A stretch of DNA of 64,000 nt from contig NZ_WAKV01000035.1 of NCBI RefSeq assembly GCF_015523185.1, positions 1-64,000 on the forward strand, read 5' to 3'. The notes under the pieces were generated by a model. The model made no database searches. It saw nothing but the letters and a program-made list of their open reading frames with translations, and was not told the origin of the DNA. The position numbers and the translations under genes are program-made. Shown here in pieces: positions 25,547 to 33,408 of the stretch (within the stretch, counting starts at the first letter, position 1; each line of letters opens with the position of its first letter). This DNA is from Thermococcus sp. (GTDB lineage: Archaea; Methanobacteriota_B; Thermococci; Thermococcales; Thermococcaceae).

Positions 25547-26977
25547 ATGACGATTAGGATATACAACACCCTCACTAGACAAAAGGAAGAGTTCAAACCG
25601 CTCCGCGAAGGCGAGGTCAGAATGTACGTTTGTGGTCCGACGGTCTACGATTACCCTCACCTCGGCCACGCGAGGACGTATATAGCGTTTGACGTTGTCA
25701 GGCGTTATTTTGAACACAAGGGCTATACCGTCTTAATGGTCATGAACTTCACGGATATAGACGATAAAATCATAAAGAGGGCCAACGAAACCGGTGAGGA
25801 CCCGAAAAAACTCGCCGAGAAGTTTCTCAGGATTTTCCTGGAAGACATGGAGGCCTTGAAGGTAAAACCCGCCGATATCTATCCCCGCGTTACCGAGCAC
25901 ATGGAGGACATAATAGACTTCATCAGAAAGCTCCAGGAGAAGGGCTACGCCTACGAGGGGAGCGATGGGGTTTATTTTGAGGTCAGAAAGTTCAAGGACT
26001 ACGGGAAGCTCAGCAAGATAAAGCTCGAAGACCTCGTCAAGGGGGCACGTGTGGAACCTGGTGAGGGAAAGAGGAACCCAGAGGACTTTGCCCTCTGGAA
26101 GAAGGCGAAACCGGGCGAGCCAAAGTGGGAAAGCCCATGGGGCGAGGGAAGACCGGGCTGGCACATAGAGTGCTCCACAATGAGTAGCAAATACCTAGGC
26201 GAGAGCTTTGACATCCACGGCGGCGGTAATGACCTAATCTTCCCGCACCACGAGAACGAGATAGCTCAAAGCGAGGCCTGCTTCGGGCACGAGTGGGTCC
26301 GCTACTGGATGCACACGGGCTTCCTCATGGTGAACGGGGAAAAGATGAGCAAGAGCCTCGGCAACTTCGTAACGGTGAGGGAACTCCTCAAGCGCTACGA
26401 CCCGGAGGTAATAAGGCTCTTCGTGCTCCAGAGGCACTACCGCTCGCCCCTTGACTACAGCGAGGAGGGTATTGAACACGCCAAGAACAACCTTGAGAGG
26501 CTTTACAACACCCTTGAGAACATCCGCGTGGCGATGAAAAAGGCGGAGATTTCCTTCCGCTGGGAAAAGCCGGAGTTTGAGGCCTATGAGGCCATCAGGG
26601 ATGCGAGGAAAAAGTTCTACGATGCAATGGATGACGACTTCAACACGGCAGAAGCGTTAAAGGCCGTCTTTGAGGCCAGCAACGCCGTAAACCGCTACCT
26701 CACGGAAGTTGAGACCCCTAGGGAGAGCATTCTGAGAAAGGCGTGGGAATTCTTCAAGGCGATCAGCGAGGTCTTCGGCATATTCGAGGACTACTTCAGA
26801 GAAGAGAAAGTTGGGAATGAAGATGCGCTCATAGAGCTTTTAATCAACGTCCGCTCCCAGCTGAGAAAGGAGAGGCGCTTTGATCTCGCCGATAAGATAA
26901 GGGACGAGCTGAGAAGCCTTGGAATCCAGCTTGAGGACACACCCGAGGGAACGGTTTGGAAGAGGATTAAGGTTTGA
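25547..26977 (+). CDS. cysS: Cysteinyl-tRNA synthetase
   Basis: This 476-residue class I synthetase charges tRNA-Cys. The zinc site and HIGH-like motif are in [21 protein letters not shown] second zinc ligand set is in [10 protein letters not shown] and [20 protein letters not shown] is present in [14 protein letters not shown], and the anticodon domain ends the protein. The frame stays open upstream to 25472, but the protein starts at ATG 25547 ([16 protein letters not shown]), directly after the GGTGGTGGG site and in line with family length. The gene stands alone. Confidence 0.97.
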   Translation: MTIRIYNTLTRQKEEFKPLREGEVRMYVCGPTVYDYPHLGHARTYIAFDVVRRYFEHKGYTVLMVMNFTDIDDKIIKRANETGEDPKKLAEKFLRIFLEDMEALKVKPADIYPRVTEHMEDIIDFIRKLQEKGYAYEGSDGVYFEVRKFKDYGKLSKIKLEDLVKGARVEPGEGKRNPEDFALWKKAKPGEPKWESPWGEGRPGWHIECSTMSSKYLGESFDIHGGGNDLIFPHHENEIAQSEACFGHEWVRYWMHTGFLMVNGEKMSKSLGNFVTVRELLKRYDPEVIRLFVLQRHYRSPLDYSEEGIEHAKNNLERLYNTLENIRVAMKKAEISFRWEKPEFEAYEAIRDARKKFYDAMDDDFNTAEALKAVFEASNAVNRYLTEVETPRESILRKAWEFFKAISEVFGIFEDYFREEKVGNEDALIELLINVRSQLRKERRFDLADKIRDELRSLGIQLEDTPEGTVWKRIKV

Positions 26978-27499
26978 GTTTTCCCTGTGTTTTTAGCTCT
27001 TTAGGGAGTTTTCAATTTTTTCTGGAGTCTTATTGCAACTAGGGTGGGATTTTCCTCGGTTGGGCCTACAAACGAATAAGAATGCTCGAATTTTATAATC
27101 CTTTCTCCAAAGTGGCTTTAAAACTCCCACCAAAAGCCTCGAACTCGAACAATAACAGCCAATCCAAAGCCCGCATATTCAATGCACAAAACCATACAAA
27201 AGACTTCCAGAAGCAGGAACAAGCTTTAAATTAGATTTTCCAGAATTAAAACACGCCATCACAAAAAACATCACCTTTCCATGGATTTTAGCCCGATAAG
27301 AGCACTCTCCGAGCTTCTTTTAAACTCCAGAAAAATCTCGTTACATATTAACAAACAGAATACAACAACCTGTTAAATAACAACAAAACATAACCAAAAA
27401 CTTCCAGAGTAGTTTAGACGGACAAATTGGTTGAAAAAGGCTCTTGAAAGGGGACAACTTCAAAAGGAATGCCAAAAACGTAATATTGAGGAAAAAAGT
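26978..27499. other. AT-rich non-coding region, possible decayed CRISPR locus
   Basis: This is the only gap over 300 bases in the window. It is clearly richer in A and T than the flanking genes and holds no reading frame I can support. A T-rich tract (GTGTTTTTAGCTCTTT) after cysS probably terminates transcription. A CRISPR-repeat-like sequence lies at 27008-27039. ACTCCAGAAAAAT at 27324-27336 matches part of the complement of that repeat. CTTCCAGA recurs at about 27203 and 27400. These could be decayed repeats, but spacing is irregular. Confidence 0.5.
27008..27039 (-). CRISPR. Single orphan CRISPR-repeat-like sequence
   Basis: The 32-nt stretch begins GTTTTCAATTT and ends GAGTCTTATTGCAAC. 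On the minus strand it reads GTTGCAATAAGACTC at its start and AATTGAAAAC at its end. This closely resembles the 30-nt repeat of Thermococcales arrays, which I recall as starting GTTGCAATAAGACT and ending GAATTGAAAC. Only one good copy is present, with no regular spacers and no cas genes nearby. It is either the remnant of a lost array or a displaced repeat. Confidence is for the similarity, not for function. Confidence 0.6.
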
Positions 27500-28999
27500 C
27501 TAAGAGCCATTATTAATCAGCGCTTCATTTTCGCCTTCTCTACTACCCCGAATCCTGCCACCTTTCATAACCTCAACGATAGCCAAGCTGAGGATTGATA
27601 GGAAGAGATATATCACTGCAGATGTCCCAAAAAGCACTTCATAGGCTTTCGTCGTCGGGATTTTTATCTTGACCCATGAGGGAGCCCCCGGGGGGTGGAA
27701 GAGCACGTAATAGGTGCTCATGACTGTTCCTGCTATAGCAGGTCCCCAAGTCGAGCCGAAGTTCCTAAAGAGGCTGTTCGCACCGGTCGCCACACCCATG
27801 ACCCTCTGGGGAACGCTGAATACAAGGACGTTGATTAGTGAGATATTCATTAGCGTTATTCCCGTCCCGACGAGAGTTATCAAACCAACAAACGTCCAGA
27901 GGTGGTTCGGCGGAAGCTGGGAGGCATATTTGGCCAGGACTCCTAGGCCAACGCTGGCAGTCAGCGCACCGAGTATAGCCAGTGGTTTTGCGCCGATTTT
28001 TGGCATCAGTTTTCCAGCGATTGGAGCGACGATGAGCATGACACCTGCCATGGGGGTCATGAGGAGCCCGCTCTCAAGAATGCTCTTGCCGAAGCCGTAG
28101 GGTGGTTTCATCTGGAAGATGTAGGTGTTCGCCTGGCTCATCATGGAAATACCGAAGGCGGCGAACATTATTCCCACATTCACTAGGGCCGGGTTACGGG
28201 AAGTAATAATGCCAAGAGGAAGTATTGGATTTTCAACCCTCCTTTCCCAGAGAACTAAAAGGACTGTGCCAACTATGGAAATACCAAAGAGGATGAGCGT
28301 TTCCCTAGCCGTCCAACCGGTATTTGGAGCGCGGGTTACTGCAACAAGAGCCGGAACGACCGCCCAGGTGAGGAAGAGCGCTCCCGGCCAGTCGAGCTTT
28401 CCGGGATTTATGTAGCGACTCTCTCTGAGAACTTTCCATGCAAGGATAAACATCAGGACTGCAAATGGAGAGGCTGTGTGATACGTCCAGCGCCAGCCCC
28501 AGTGCTGGGTAACGTAAGCCCCGAGCGGAAGGGCTATAACCATACCTACGCCAAACATTGCACTTATCATTCCCTGAACCTGCGGCACCATTTCAGGCGG
28601 GAACTCCTCGCGGACGAGAGAGAACGCCAGAGGGAAGATGGCCATTCCGAAACCTTGTATGGCCCTTGTTACGAGGAGCCACCTGAAGCTTGGGGCGAAA
28701 CCGTTGAGGATAACCCCCAGAGTGTAGAATCCCAATGCAACGAGAAACATCTTCTTCTTCCCGTACATGTCGCCGAGCTTTCCGAAGATTGCCACGCTGA
28801 CGGTTCCAACGAGGAGATAAATTGTGAGAACCCAGCTGACGTCGTTCGGGTTTACTGCGAACTCCTTCTGTATTGTCGGCAACGCCGGAGTGAGCATCGC
28901 TTCCGTGTACATGACGAGCAGAGGCAAGAGGACGACAACAAGGGTGGCCCTTTTGGCGTAGCCGAGGTCATAATTCTCGCCGTTTCTTGTGGCGTGCAT
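27500..28999 (-). CDS. MFS exporter, DHA2-like 14-helix drug transporter
   Basis: This 499-residue membrane protein has about 14 hydrophobic helices. The MFS motif A is GKLGDMYGKKKMFLV between helices 2 and 3. Motif B-like residues are in RAIQGFGMAIFPLA, and antiporter motif C-like residues are in GVGMVIALPLGAYVTQHWGWRWTYH. These are typical of proton-coupled multidrug exporters of the EmrB/QacA type. Substrate cannot be predicted. ATG 28999 is preferred over GTG 29008, which is part of the GGTGA ribosome site. A 22-nt near-palindrome lies immediately upstream and suggests control by a local repressor, though none is adjacent. Confidence 0.88.
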   Translation of the reverse strand: MHATRNGENYDLGYAKRATLVVVLLPLLVMYTEAMLTPALPTIQKEFAVNPNDVSWVLTIYLLVGTVSVAIFGKLGDMYGKKKMFLVALGFYTLGVILNGFAPSFRWLLVTRAIQGFGMAIFPLAFSLVREEFPPEMVPQVQGMISAMFGVGMVIALPLGAYVTQHWGWRWTYHTASPFAVLMFILAWKVLRESRYINPGKLDWPGALFLTWAVVPALVAVTRAPNTGWTARETLILFGISIVGTVLLVLWERRVENPILPLGIITSRNPALVNVGIMFAAFGISMMSQANTYIFQMKPPYGFGKSILESGLLMTPMAGVMLIVAPIAGKLMPKIGAKPLAILGALTASVGLGVLAKYASQLPPNHLWTFVGLITLVGTGITLMNISLINVLVFSVPQRVMGVATGANSLFRNFGSTWGPAIAGTVMSTYYVLFHPPGAPSWVKIKIPTTKAYEVLFGTSAVIYLFLSILSLAIVEVMKGGRIRGSREGENEALINNGS

Positions 29000-29008
29000 A
29001 TTCTTCAC

Positions 29009-29030
29009 CGATATGTCGAACGATATATCG
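29009..29030. promoter_or_regulatory. Near-perfect palindrome, candidate operator of the MFS gene
   Basis: The two 11-nt halves CGATATGTCGA and ACGATATATCG are inverted copies with 2 mismatches; the right half contains the perfect palindrome CGATATATCG. It lies directly before the MFS start and about 50 nt before the Lhr start, beside the TATA-like TTATAAAG at 29033-29040. Drug exporters are often controlled by TetR-, MarR- or PadR-type proteins bound to such sites. Confidence 0.5.
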
Positions 29031-29081
29031 CCTTATAAAGTTAGTGGTTATAGTTATAAATCCAATTCAGAATCCACGACC

Positions 29082-31853
29082 ATGCACATCCTCCTGAGAA
29101 AGACTATTAAGGAACGCTTTGGAAGGCTCAACCGGCTCCAGCAGGACTCTTTCAAGGAAATTAGCTCGGGAAAGAGCGTTCTGATTATAGCCCCAACCGG
29201 CTCCGGAAAGACTGAGGCGGCGGTTCTGCCGGTCTTCAATGAAATCCTTGAGGGTAGATTGAAACCTATTTCTGCCCTCTATATAGCCCCGCTGAAGGCT
29301 CTCAACAGAGACTTACTCGAGAGGCTCGAATGGTGGGGACAAAAGCTCGGGATAAGCGTGGAAGTCAGGCATGGGGATACATCGGCCTACAAAAAGGCAA
29401 AGCAGGTAAAGAACCCGCCCCAGATACTCATCATAACTCCCGAAACCCTCGGCGTTATCTTAACAGTTAAGTCCCTAAGAAAGCATCTCGGCAACGTTGA
29501 ATTCGTCATCGTCGATGAGATAGCCGAGTTGGTGGACAACAAGCGCGGTGCACAGCTCCTTCTCAACCTTGAGCGTTTAGCGGAGATTGCCGACTTCAGG
29601 AGAATAGGAATGACCGCGACAGTCGGCAACGAGGAGGAAGTTAGGGACTGGCTGAAGACAGAAGTTATAGTCAGGCCAAACTGGAAAAAGGGCTACCACT
29701 TTCACGTGCTCTACCCAGAACCAAAGGAAAAGGACAAGGAGCTGGCTGAGGGGCTGAGCGTCTCCCCCGAAATAGCTTCCCGTCTCCGGGTTCTGTGGGA
29801 AATCGTTGAGAACCATGGCAAGGCATTAGTTTTCACCAACACACGTCAGTTCGCGGAGGTTCTGGCGCACCGTCTAAAAGCCTGGGGGAAGCCTGTCGAG
29901 GTTCACCACGGCTCGCTCTCAAAGGAGGCGCGCGTTAAGGCCGAAAAAGCCCTCAAGGAGGGAAAAATTAAAGCCCTAATCTGCACGTCCTCGATGGAGC
30001 TGGGCATAGACATTGGCGATGTTGATGTGGTGATACAGTATATGAGCCCGAGGCAGGTCAACCGTCTGGTTCAGCGCGTCGGAAGGGCAAAGCACAGGAT
30101 TGGGGAGGTAAGCGAGGGCTATATCATAGCGACCAACGTGGAGGACTACCTTCAAAGCCTAATCATAGCCAAGAGGGCCCTTGAAGGGCGCTTCGAGGCC
30201 GTTGAGCCTATAGGTGGCCTCGACGTTTTGGCACATTTCGTCGTGGGCCTGCTAATCGAGCACAAGAAACTCCCCCGCGAGAGGCCCTATGAAATAGCGA
30301 GGAGGACTTACGTGTACAGAGATTTAAGCTGGGACGATTACCTCGACGTTCTGGGCGTTCTCGAGGAGGCGAGGCTAATCGGTTTCGACGAGGAGAAAAA
30401 CCTCCTCTACCTCCGCAGGGGGGCATTCCAGTACTACTACGAGAATCTCTCGACGATTCCAGACGAGGTTTCCTGGCGGGTTTTCGATTCAAAGAGCGGA
30501 CACATAGTTGGCAGGCTCGACGAAAGCTTTGTTATGGACCTTGAGGAGGGCATGGAGTTCGTTATGAACGGGCGGAGCTGGATTGTGCTCAAAATCGACG
30601 AAGAGGCGAGACTTTTGAAGGTCCGCGAGAGCAAGAGCCTTGAGAGTGCAATTCCAAGCTGGGAGGGCGAGATGATTCCAGTTCCCTTTGGCGTTGCCTT
30701 CGACGTGGGCAGGCTGAGGAGGGAGCTGGCCTTCGACTTTGATAGGGCAAAGGAGCTTCTGAAGGGTGTTGAGTTTAAGGAAAAGGAACTCAGAAGGGCC
30801 CTTGAAGAAATCAAGGATGAGCCGTTCCCAACCGACAGGGATATAGTTGTGGAGAGCACTCCGAAGGCATTGATAATCCACGCAGATTTCGGAAGCAGGA
30901 CAAACGAGGCCATTGGTAGAATAGTGCACTCGCTTTTAATCCTTCACTACGGCAGAGTCTTCTCTGTGAGGAGTCAGGGACACGCGATAGTGTTCAAGAC
31001 TCCCTTCCAGCTTAACCCTGAGGAAGTTAAGAGATACATCTATCAGGAACCGGGGAGCGTGGAGTTTATGGTCTCGCGCGCCCTGAGGGATTCCCACCCC
31101 TATCGCTGGCGTATGCTGAACGTTGCAAAGCGCTTTGGCGCTCTGAGAAGGGATGCGAAGATAAAAAGAATAGAGAGACTCTTCGAAGGAACCGTGATTG
31201 AGAGGGAGACCTTAAACGAGCTCTACCACGACAAGGTAGATATCAAAAGGGCCGAACTCGTCATGGAGCTCCTCAAGGTCGGCTCGCTGAGGGTAAAGAC
31301 AACTCTCAGGAAAGAGCCTTCAAAGCTGGCCAGGCTCAACATGACGGTAAGTGGGGAGTTTCTGCTCTCAGGCGTTATGGAGAGGGACGAGCTGATAGAA
31401 CTCTTCAAGAAGAGACTCCTTGAGCACGAGGTCGTTTTAGTTTGCACAAACTGCGGGTGGCATTCAAAAACCAAAGTCTCCCGTCTGCGGAACGTAAAGC
31501 TGAGACAGTGCCCGCGCTGTGGCTCGAAGATGTTGGCCGTATCCCACCCGATTGACGCGGAGGAATTCCTTGGGGTTCTTGAAAAGGTTCGCCACGGGGA
31601 GCCCCTCGGGAGAAAGGAGGAGAGGGCCTACAGGAAACTGTTGAAAGCGGCCGACCTAGTTGATTCTTACGGTTTTGAGGCTGTCTTAGCTTTAGCCAGC
31701 TACGGAACCGGGCCGGACACGGCAGCGAGGTTGCTCGCACAGTACAAGGGTGATGCCCTAATCCTGGCCCTTATGGAGAGGGAGAGACAGTTCATAAGGA
31801 CGAGGCGGTTCTGGGTTGGGAGAAAGGAAGACGAAGAGGATAAAACCGCATAA
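29082..31853 (+). CDS. Lhr-like superfamily 2 helicase
   Basis: This 923-residue helicase shows QxxxF-type start NRLQQDSFKEI, Walker A APTGSGKTEAAVLP, motif Ia APLKALNRDL, motif II VIVDEIAEL, motif III TATVGN, and motifs V-VI TSSMELGIDIGDVDVV and QRVGRAKHR. A C-terminal zinc-ribbon-like CTNCGW...CPRCGSK lies near residue 800. This is the layout of Lhr-type archaeal helicases working in DNA repair or RNA metabolism. Motif II reads DEIA where I expect DEIH. ATG 29082 has no ribosome site but lies about 25 nt after TTATAAAT (29054-29061), so the mRNA is probably leaderless. The ORF is open upstream to 28989 without support. Confidence 0.88.
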   Translation: MHILLRKTIKERFGRLNRLQQDSFKEISSGKSVLIIAPTGSGKTEAAVLPVFNEILEGRLKPISALYIAPLKALNRDLLERLEWWGQKLGISVEVRHGDTSAYKKAKQVKNPPQILIITPETLGVILTVKSLRKHLGNVEFVIVDEIAELVDNKRGAQLLLNLERLAEIADFRRIGMTATVGNEEEVRDWLKTEVIVRPNWKKGYHFHVLYPEPKEKDKELAEGLSVSPEIASRLRVLWEIVENHGKALVFTNTRQFAEVLAHRLKAWGKPVEVHHGSLSKEARVKAEKALKEGKIKALICTSSMELGIDIGDVDVVIQYMSPRQVNRLVQRVGRAKHRIGEVSEGYIIATNVEDYLQSLIIAKRALEGRFEAVEPIGGLDVLAHFVVGLLIEHKKLPRERPYEIARRTYVYRDLSWDDYLDVLGVLEEARLIGFDEEKNLLYLRRGAFQYYYENLSTIPDEVSWRVFDSKSGHIVGRLDESFVMDLEEGMEFVMNGRSWIVLKIDEEARLLKVRESKSLESAIPSWEGEMIPVPFGVAFDVGRLRRELAFDFDRAKELLKGVEFKEKELRRALEEIKDEPFPTDRDIVVESTPKALIIHADFGSRTNEAIGRIVHSLLILHYGRVFSVRSQGHAIVFKTPFQLNPEEVKRYIYQEPGSVEFMVSRALRDSHPYRWRMLNVAKRFGALRRDAKIKRIERLFEGTVIERETLNELYHDKVDIKRAELVMELLKVGSLRVKTTLRKEPSKLARLNMTVSGEFLLSGVMERDELIELFKKRLLEHEVVLVCTNCGWHSKTKVSRLRNVKLRQCPRCGSKMLAVSHPIDAEEFLGVLEKVRHGEPLGRKEERAYRKLLKAADLVDSYGFEAVLALASYGTGPDTAARLLAQYKGDALILALMERERQFIRTRRFWVGRKEDEEDKTA

Positions 31854-31881
31854 CGGGTTTTTCCTCGGTGAGCTGGGCGCT

Positions 31882-32934
31882 TCATTCACTTCCATAGACC
31901 TCGTTAAGAGCCTTCAGGAACTCGCTCGCGGTAACGACGTCCCTGACGTCAATGCGCTCGAACTTTGTGTGCGAGATGTCGAGGTTGCCGGGGCCAAAGA
32001 CTATGGTTCTGGTTCCGTTGTACATGAAGTTTATCGCATCCGTCCAGCTACGCATTCCGCCGAACTCATCCAAGCCGGTCTTTTCCATCGCCTTCTTGGC
32101 GAGCTGGACTATCTCCTCATCGGGCTCAAGCCTGTAGCCGTCCCATATCTCCGTGTACTCGTAGCTCTTCGTGTACTCGTCGAGTATCGGGTCCATAAGG
32201 TCGAGTACGTCCTCAACCTCCTGCTCGGGCAAAAGCCTCGCCTCAAGCCTTCCCCTGCAGAGGGCCGGGATGAGATAAACTGGGTTCTCGCAGACGAGCT
32301 CCTGAATGCCGATGTGCGGGTCAAAGAATTCGCCCTTTGCATTGAAGGGTTCGAGCTTTTTAAGCTCCTCAAGCATCTTGTAAGTTTCCTCAATCGCGTT
32401 TATCCCGCTTTCGGGGCAGGCTCCGTGAGCCTCTTTGCCGTCCACCTCGAAATAGGCCTCTATGTTGCCGGCGTGTGCTATGTGGACCTCTAAATCTGTC
32501 GGCTCCAGAACGACTGCCATCTTTGGGCGATATCTCTCCATGAAGAGTGCCGAACCCCTTCCTCCCTGCTCTTCGTCGCTGACGAAAACCACTCCAACGT
32601 TGAGGTCCTTCCCTTCCTTCCTGAGTTCCTCAAGCATGAGCAGAATTGCCGCGGCACCGCCTTTAATGTCGCTTGAGCCCGTTCCGTAGATTATGTTGCC
32701 CCTGACGAAGGGTTCCGCCCTTATGGGTATCGTGTCCACGTGGACTTCATAGAACAGCTCGGCATCTGGGTTAACAACGAGGTCTATTATCTCGCCGTCG
32801 CTCTCAATCTTGACGTCGTAGTCGAGCCTGTGGAGGAACTCCATAATGTGGAGCATAATCCTGTCTTCCTGGCCGGATGGTGACGGGATTTTCAAAAGCT
32901 GGAGGAGTATCTCCTTCGCTCTCTCGGTCTTCAT
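31882..32934 (-). CDS. M20-family metallopeptidase/deacylase
   Basis: This 350-residue enzyme belongs to the M20 zinc hydrolases. Metal ligands and catalytic residues are visible: FYEVHVDTIPI (His and Asp), GTGSSDIKGGAAAIL (bridging Asp), VSDEEQGGRGSAL (catalytic Glu pair), VLEPTDLEVHIAH and a late His in LDISHTKF. The lid domain has FEVDGKEAHGACPE. Relatives include ArgE/DapE deacylases, LysK and aminopeptidases, and I cannot choose between them. ATG 32934 is preferred over GTG 32943 because AGGTGA precedes it. It is convergent with the Lhr gene, 28 nt apart. Confidence 0.85.
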   Translation of the reverse strand: MKTERAKEILLQLLKIPSPSGQEDRIMLHIMEFLHRLDYDVKIESDGEIIDLVVNPDAELFYEVHVDTIPIRAEPFVRGNIIYGTGSSDIKGGAAAILLMLEELRKEGKDLNVGVVFVSDEEQGGRGSALFMERYRPKMAVVLEPTDLEVHIAHAGNIEAYFEVDGKEAHGACPESGINAIEETYKMLEELKKLEPFNAKGEFFDPHIGIQELVCENPVYLIPALCRGRLEARLLPEQEVEDVLDLMDPILDEYTKSYEYTEIWDGYRLEPDEEIVQLAKKAMEKTGLDEFGGMRSWTDAINFMYNGTRTIVFGPGNLDISHTKFERIDVRDVVTASEFLKALNEVYGSE

Positions 32935-32963
32935 TTGGGTCACCTAATGTGTTTTGGAGGGTG

Positions 32964-32979
32964 AGTTTATAAACCCACC
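32964..32979. promoter_or_regulatory. Shared TATA region of the M20 gene and the first kinase gene
   Basis: GTTTATAAAC (32965-32974) is its own complement and sits inside a longer near-palindrome GGTGAGTTTATAAACCCACC. It is 31-40 nt before the M20 ATG on the minus strand and about 57-66 nt before GTG 33031 on the plus strand, so it can serve both divergent genes. Confidence 0.5.
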
Positions 32980-33030
32980 ACATCAGAAAACCTCTTATTC
33001 TTTGGCGACATAGTAAGGGAGGTGGTCTCC

Positions 33031-33408
33031 GTGAGGAAGGCACTGATACTCGTGGCGATTCTCCTGCTGGCACTGTTGCCAATGGTTAGGGCGGAAAGCT
33101 CCGGCCTCTGGTGGGCGAAGACTTATGGTGGAAGCTATTGGGATAAAATTGCCGACGTTAAGGTTCTTCCGGACGGGAGTATTATTGCGGTTGGCTACAC
33201 TGGCGGCTTCGGCGCTGGGGCTCGGGATGCCTTAGTAATGAAGCTGAACCCTGACGGGAGCGTAGCATGGGCCAAACTCTACGGAGGAGAACATTGGGAT
33301 TATGCTTTCGCGGTTGCCTTAGCTCCAAACGGTGACATCATCGTGGCTGGGTTACACTTACAGTTTCGGCGCTGGAACTCCAGACTACTCAAACATTTGG
33401 GTTCTTAG
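33031..33408 (+). pseudogene. N-terminal part of membrane Ser/Thr kinase 1, before a frameshift
   Basis: This frame encodes a signal peptide (RKALILVAILLLALLPMVRA) and the first two extracellular beta-propeller-type repeats (WAKTYGGSYWDKIADVKV, WAKLYGGEHWDYAFAVAL). It then runs out of frame after IIVAG. In the downstream repeat the matching DNA reads GTGGCTGGATTAACTTACAG; here the same stretch has one base more, around 33349-33356. Removing it joins this part to the following frame and restores LTYSFGAG. GTG 33031 is preferred because GGGAGGTGG lies 5 nt before it. Confidence 0.8.

Noticed and set aside
27118-27410. Regularly spaced decayed CRISPR repeats in the AT-rich gap
   Set aside because: The CTCCAGA/CTTCCAGA echoes are 7-13 nt and spaced 30-90 nt irregularly, so only the single good repeat at 27008 is reported.
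28478-29038. 186-codon plus-strand frame opposite the MFS gene
   Set aside because: It is antisense to a clear membrane-transporter frame and shows no family features.
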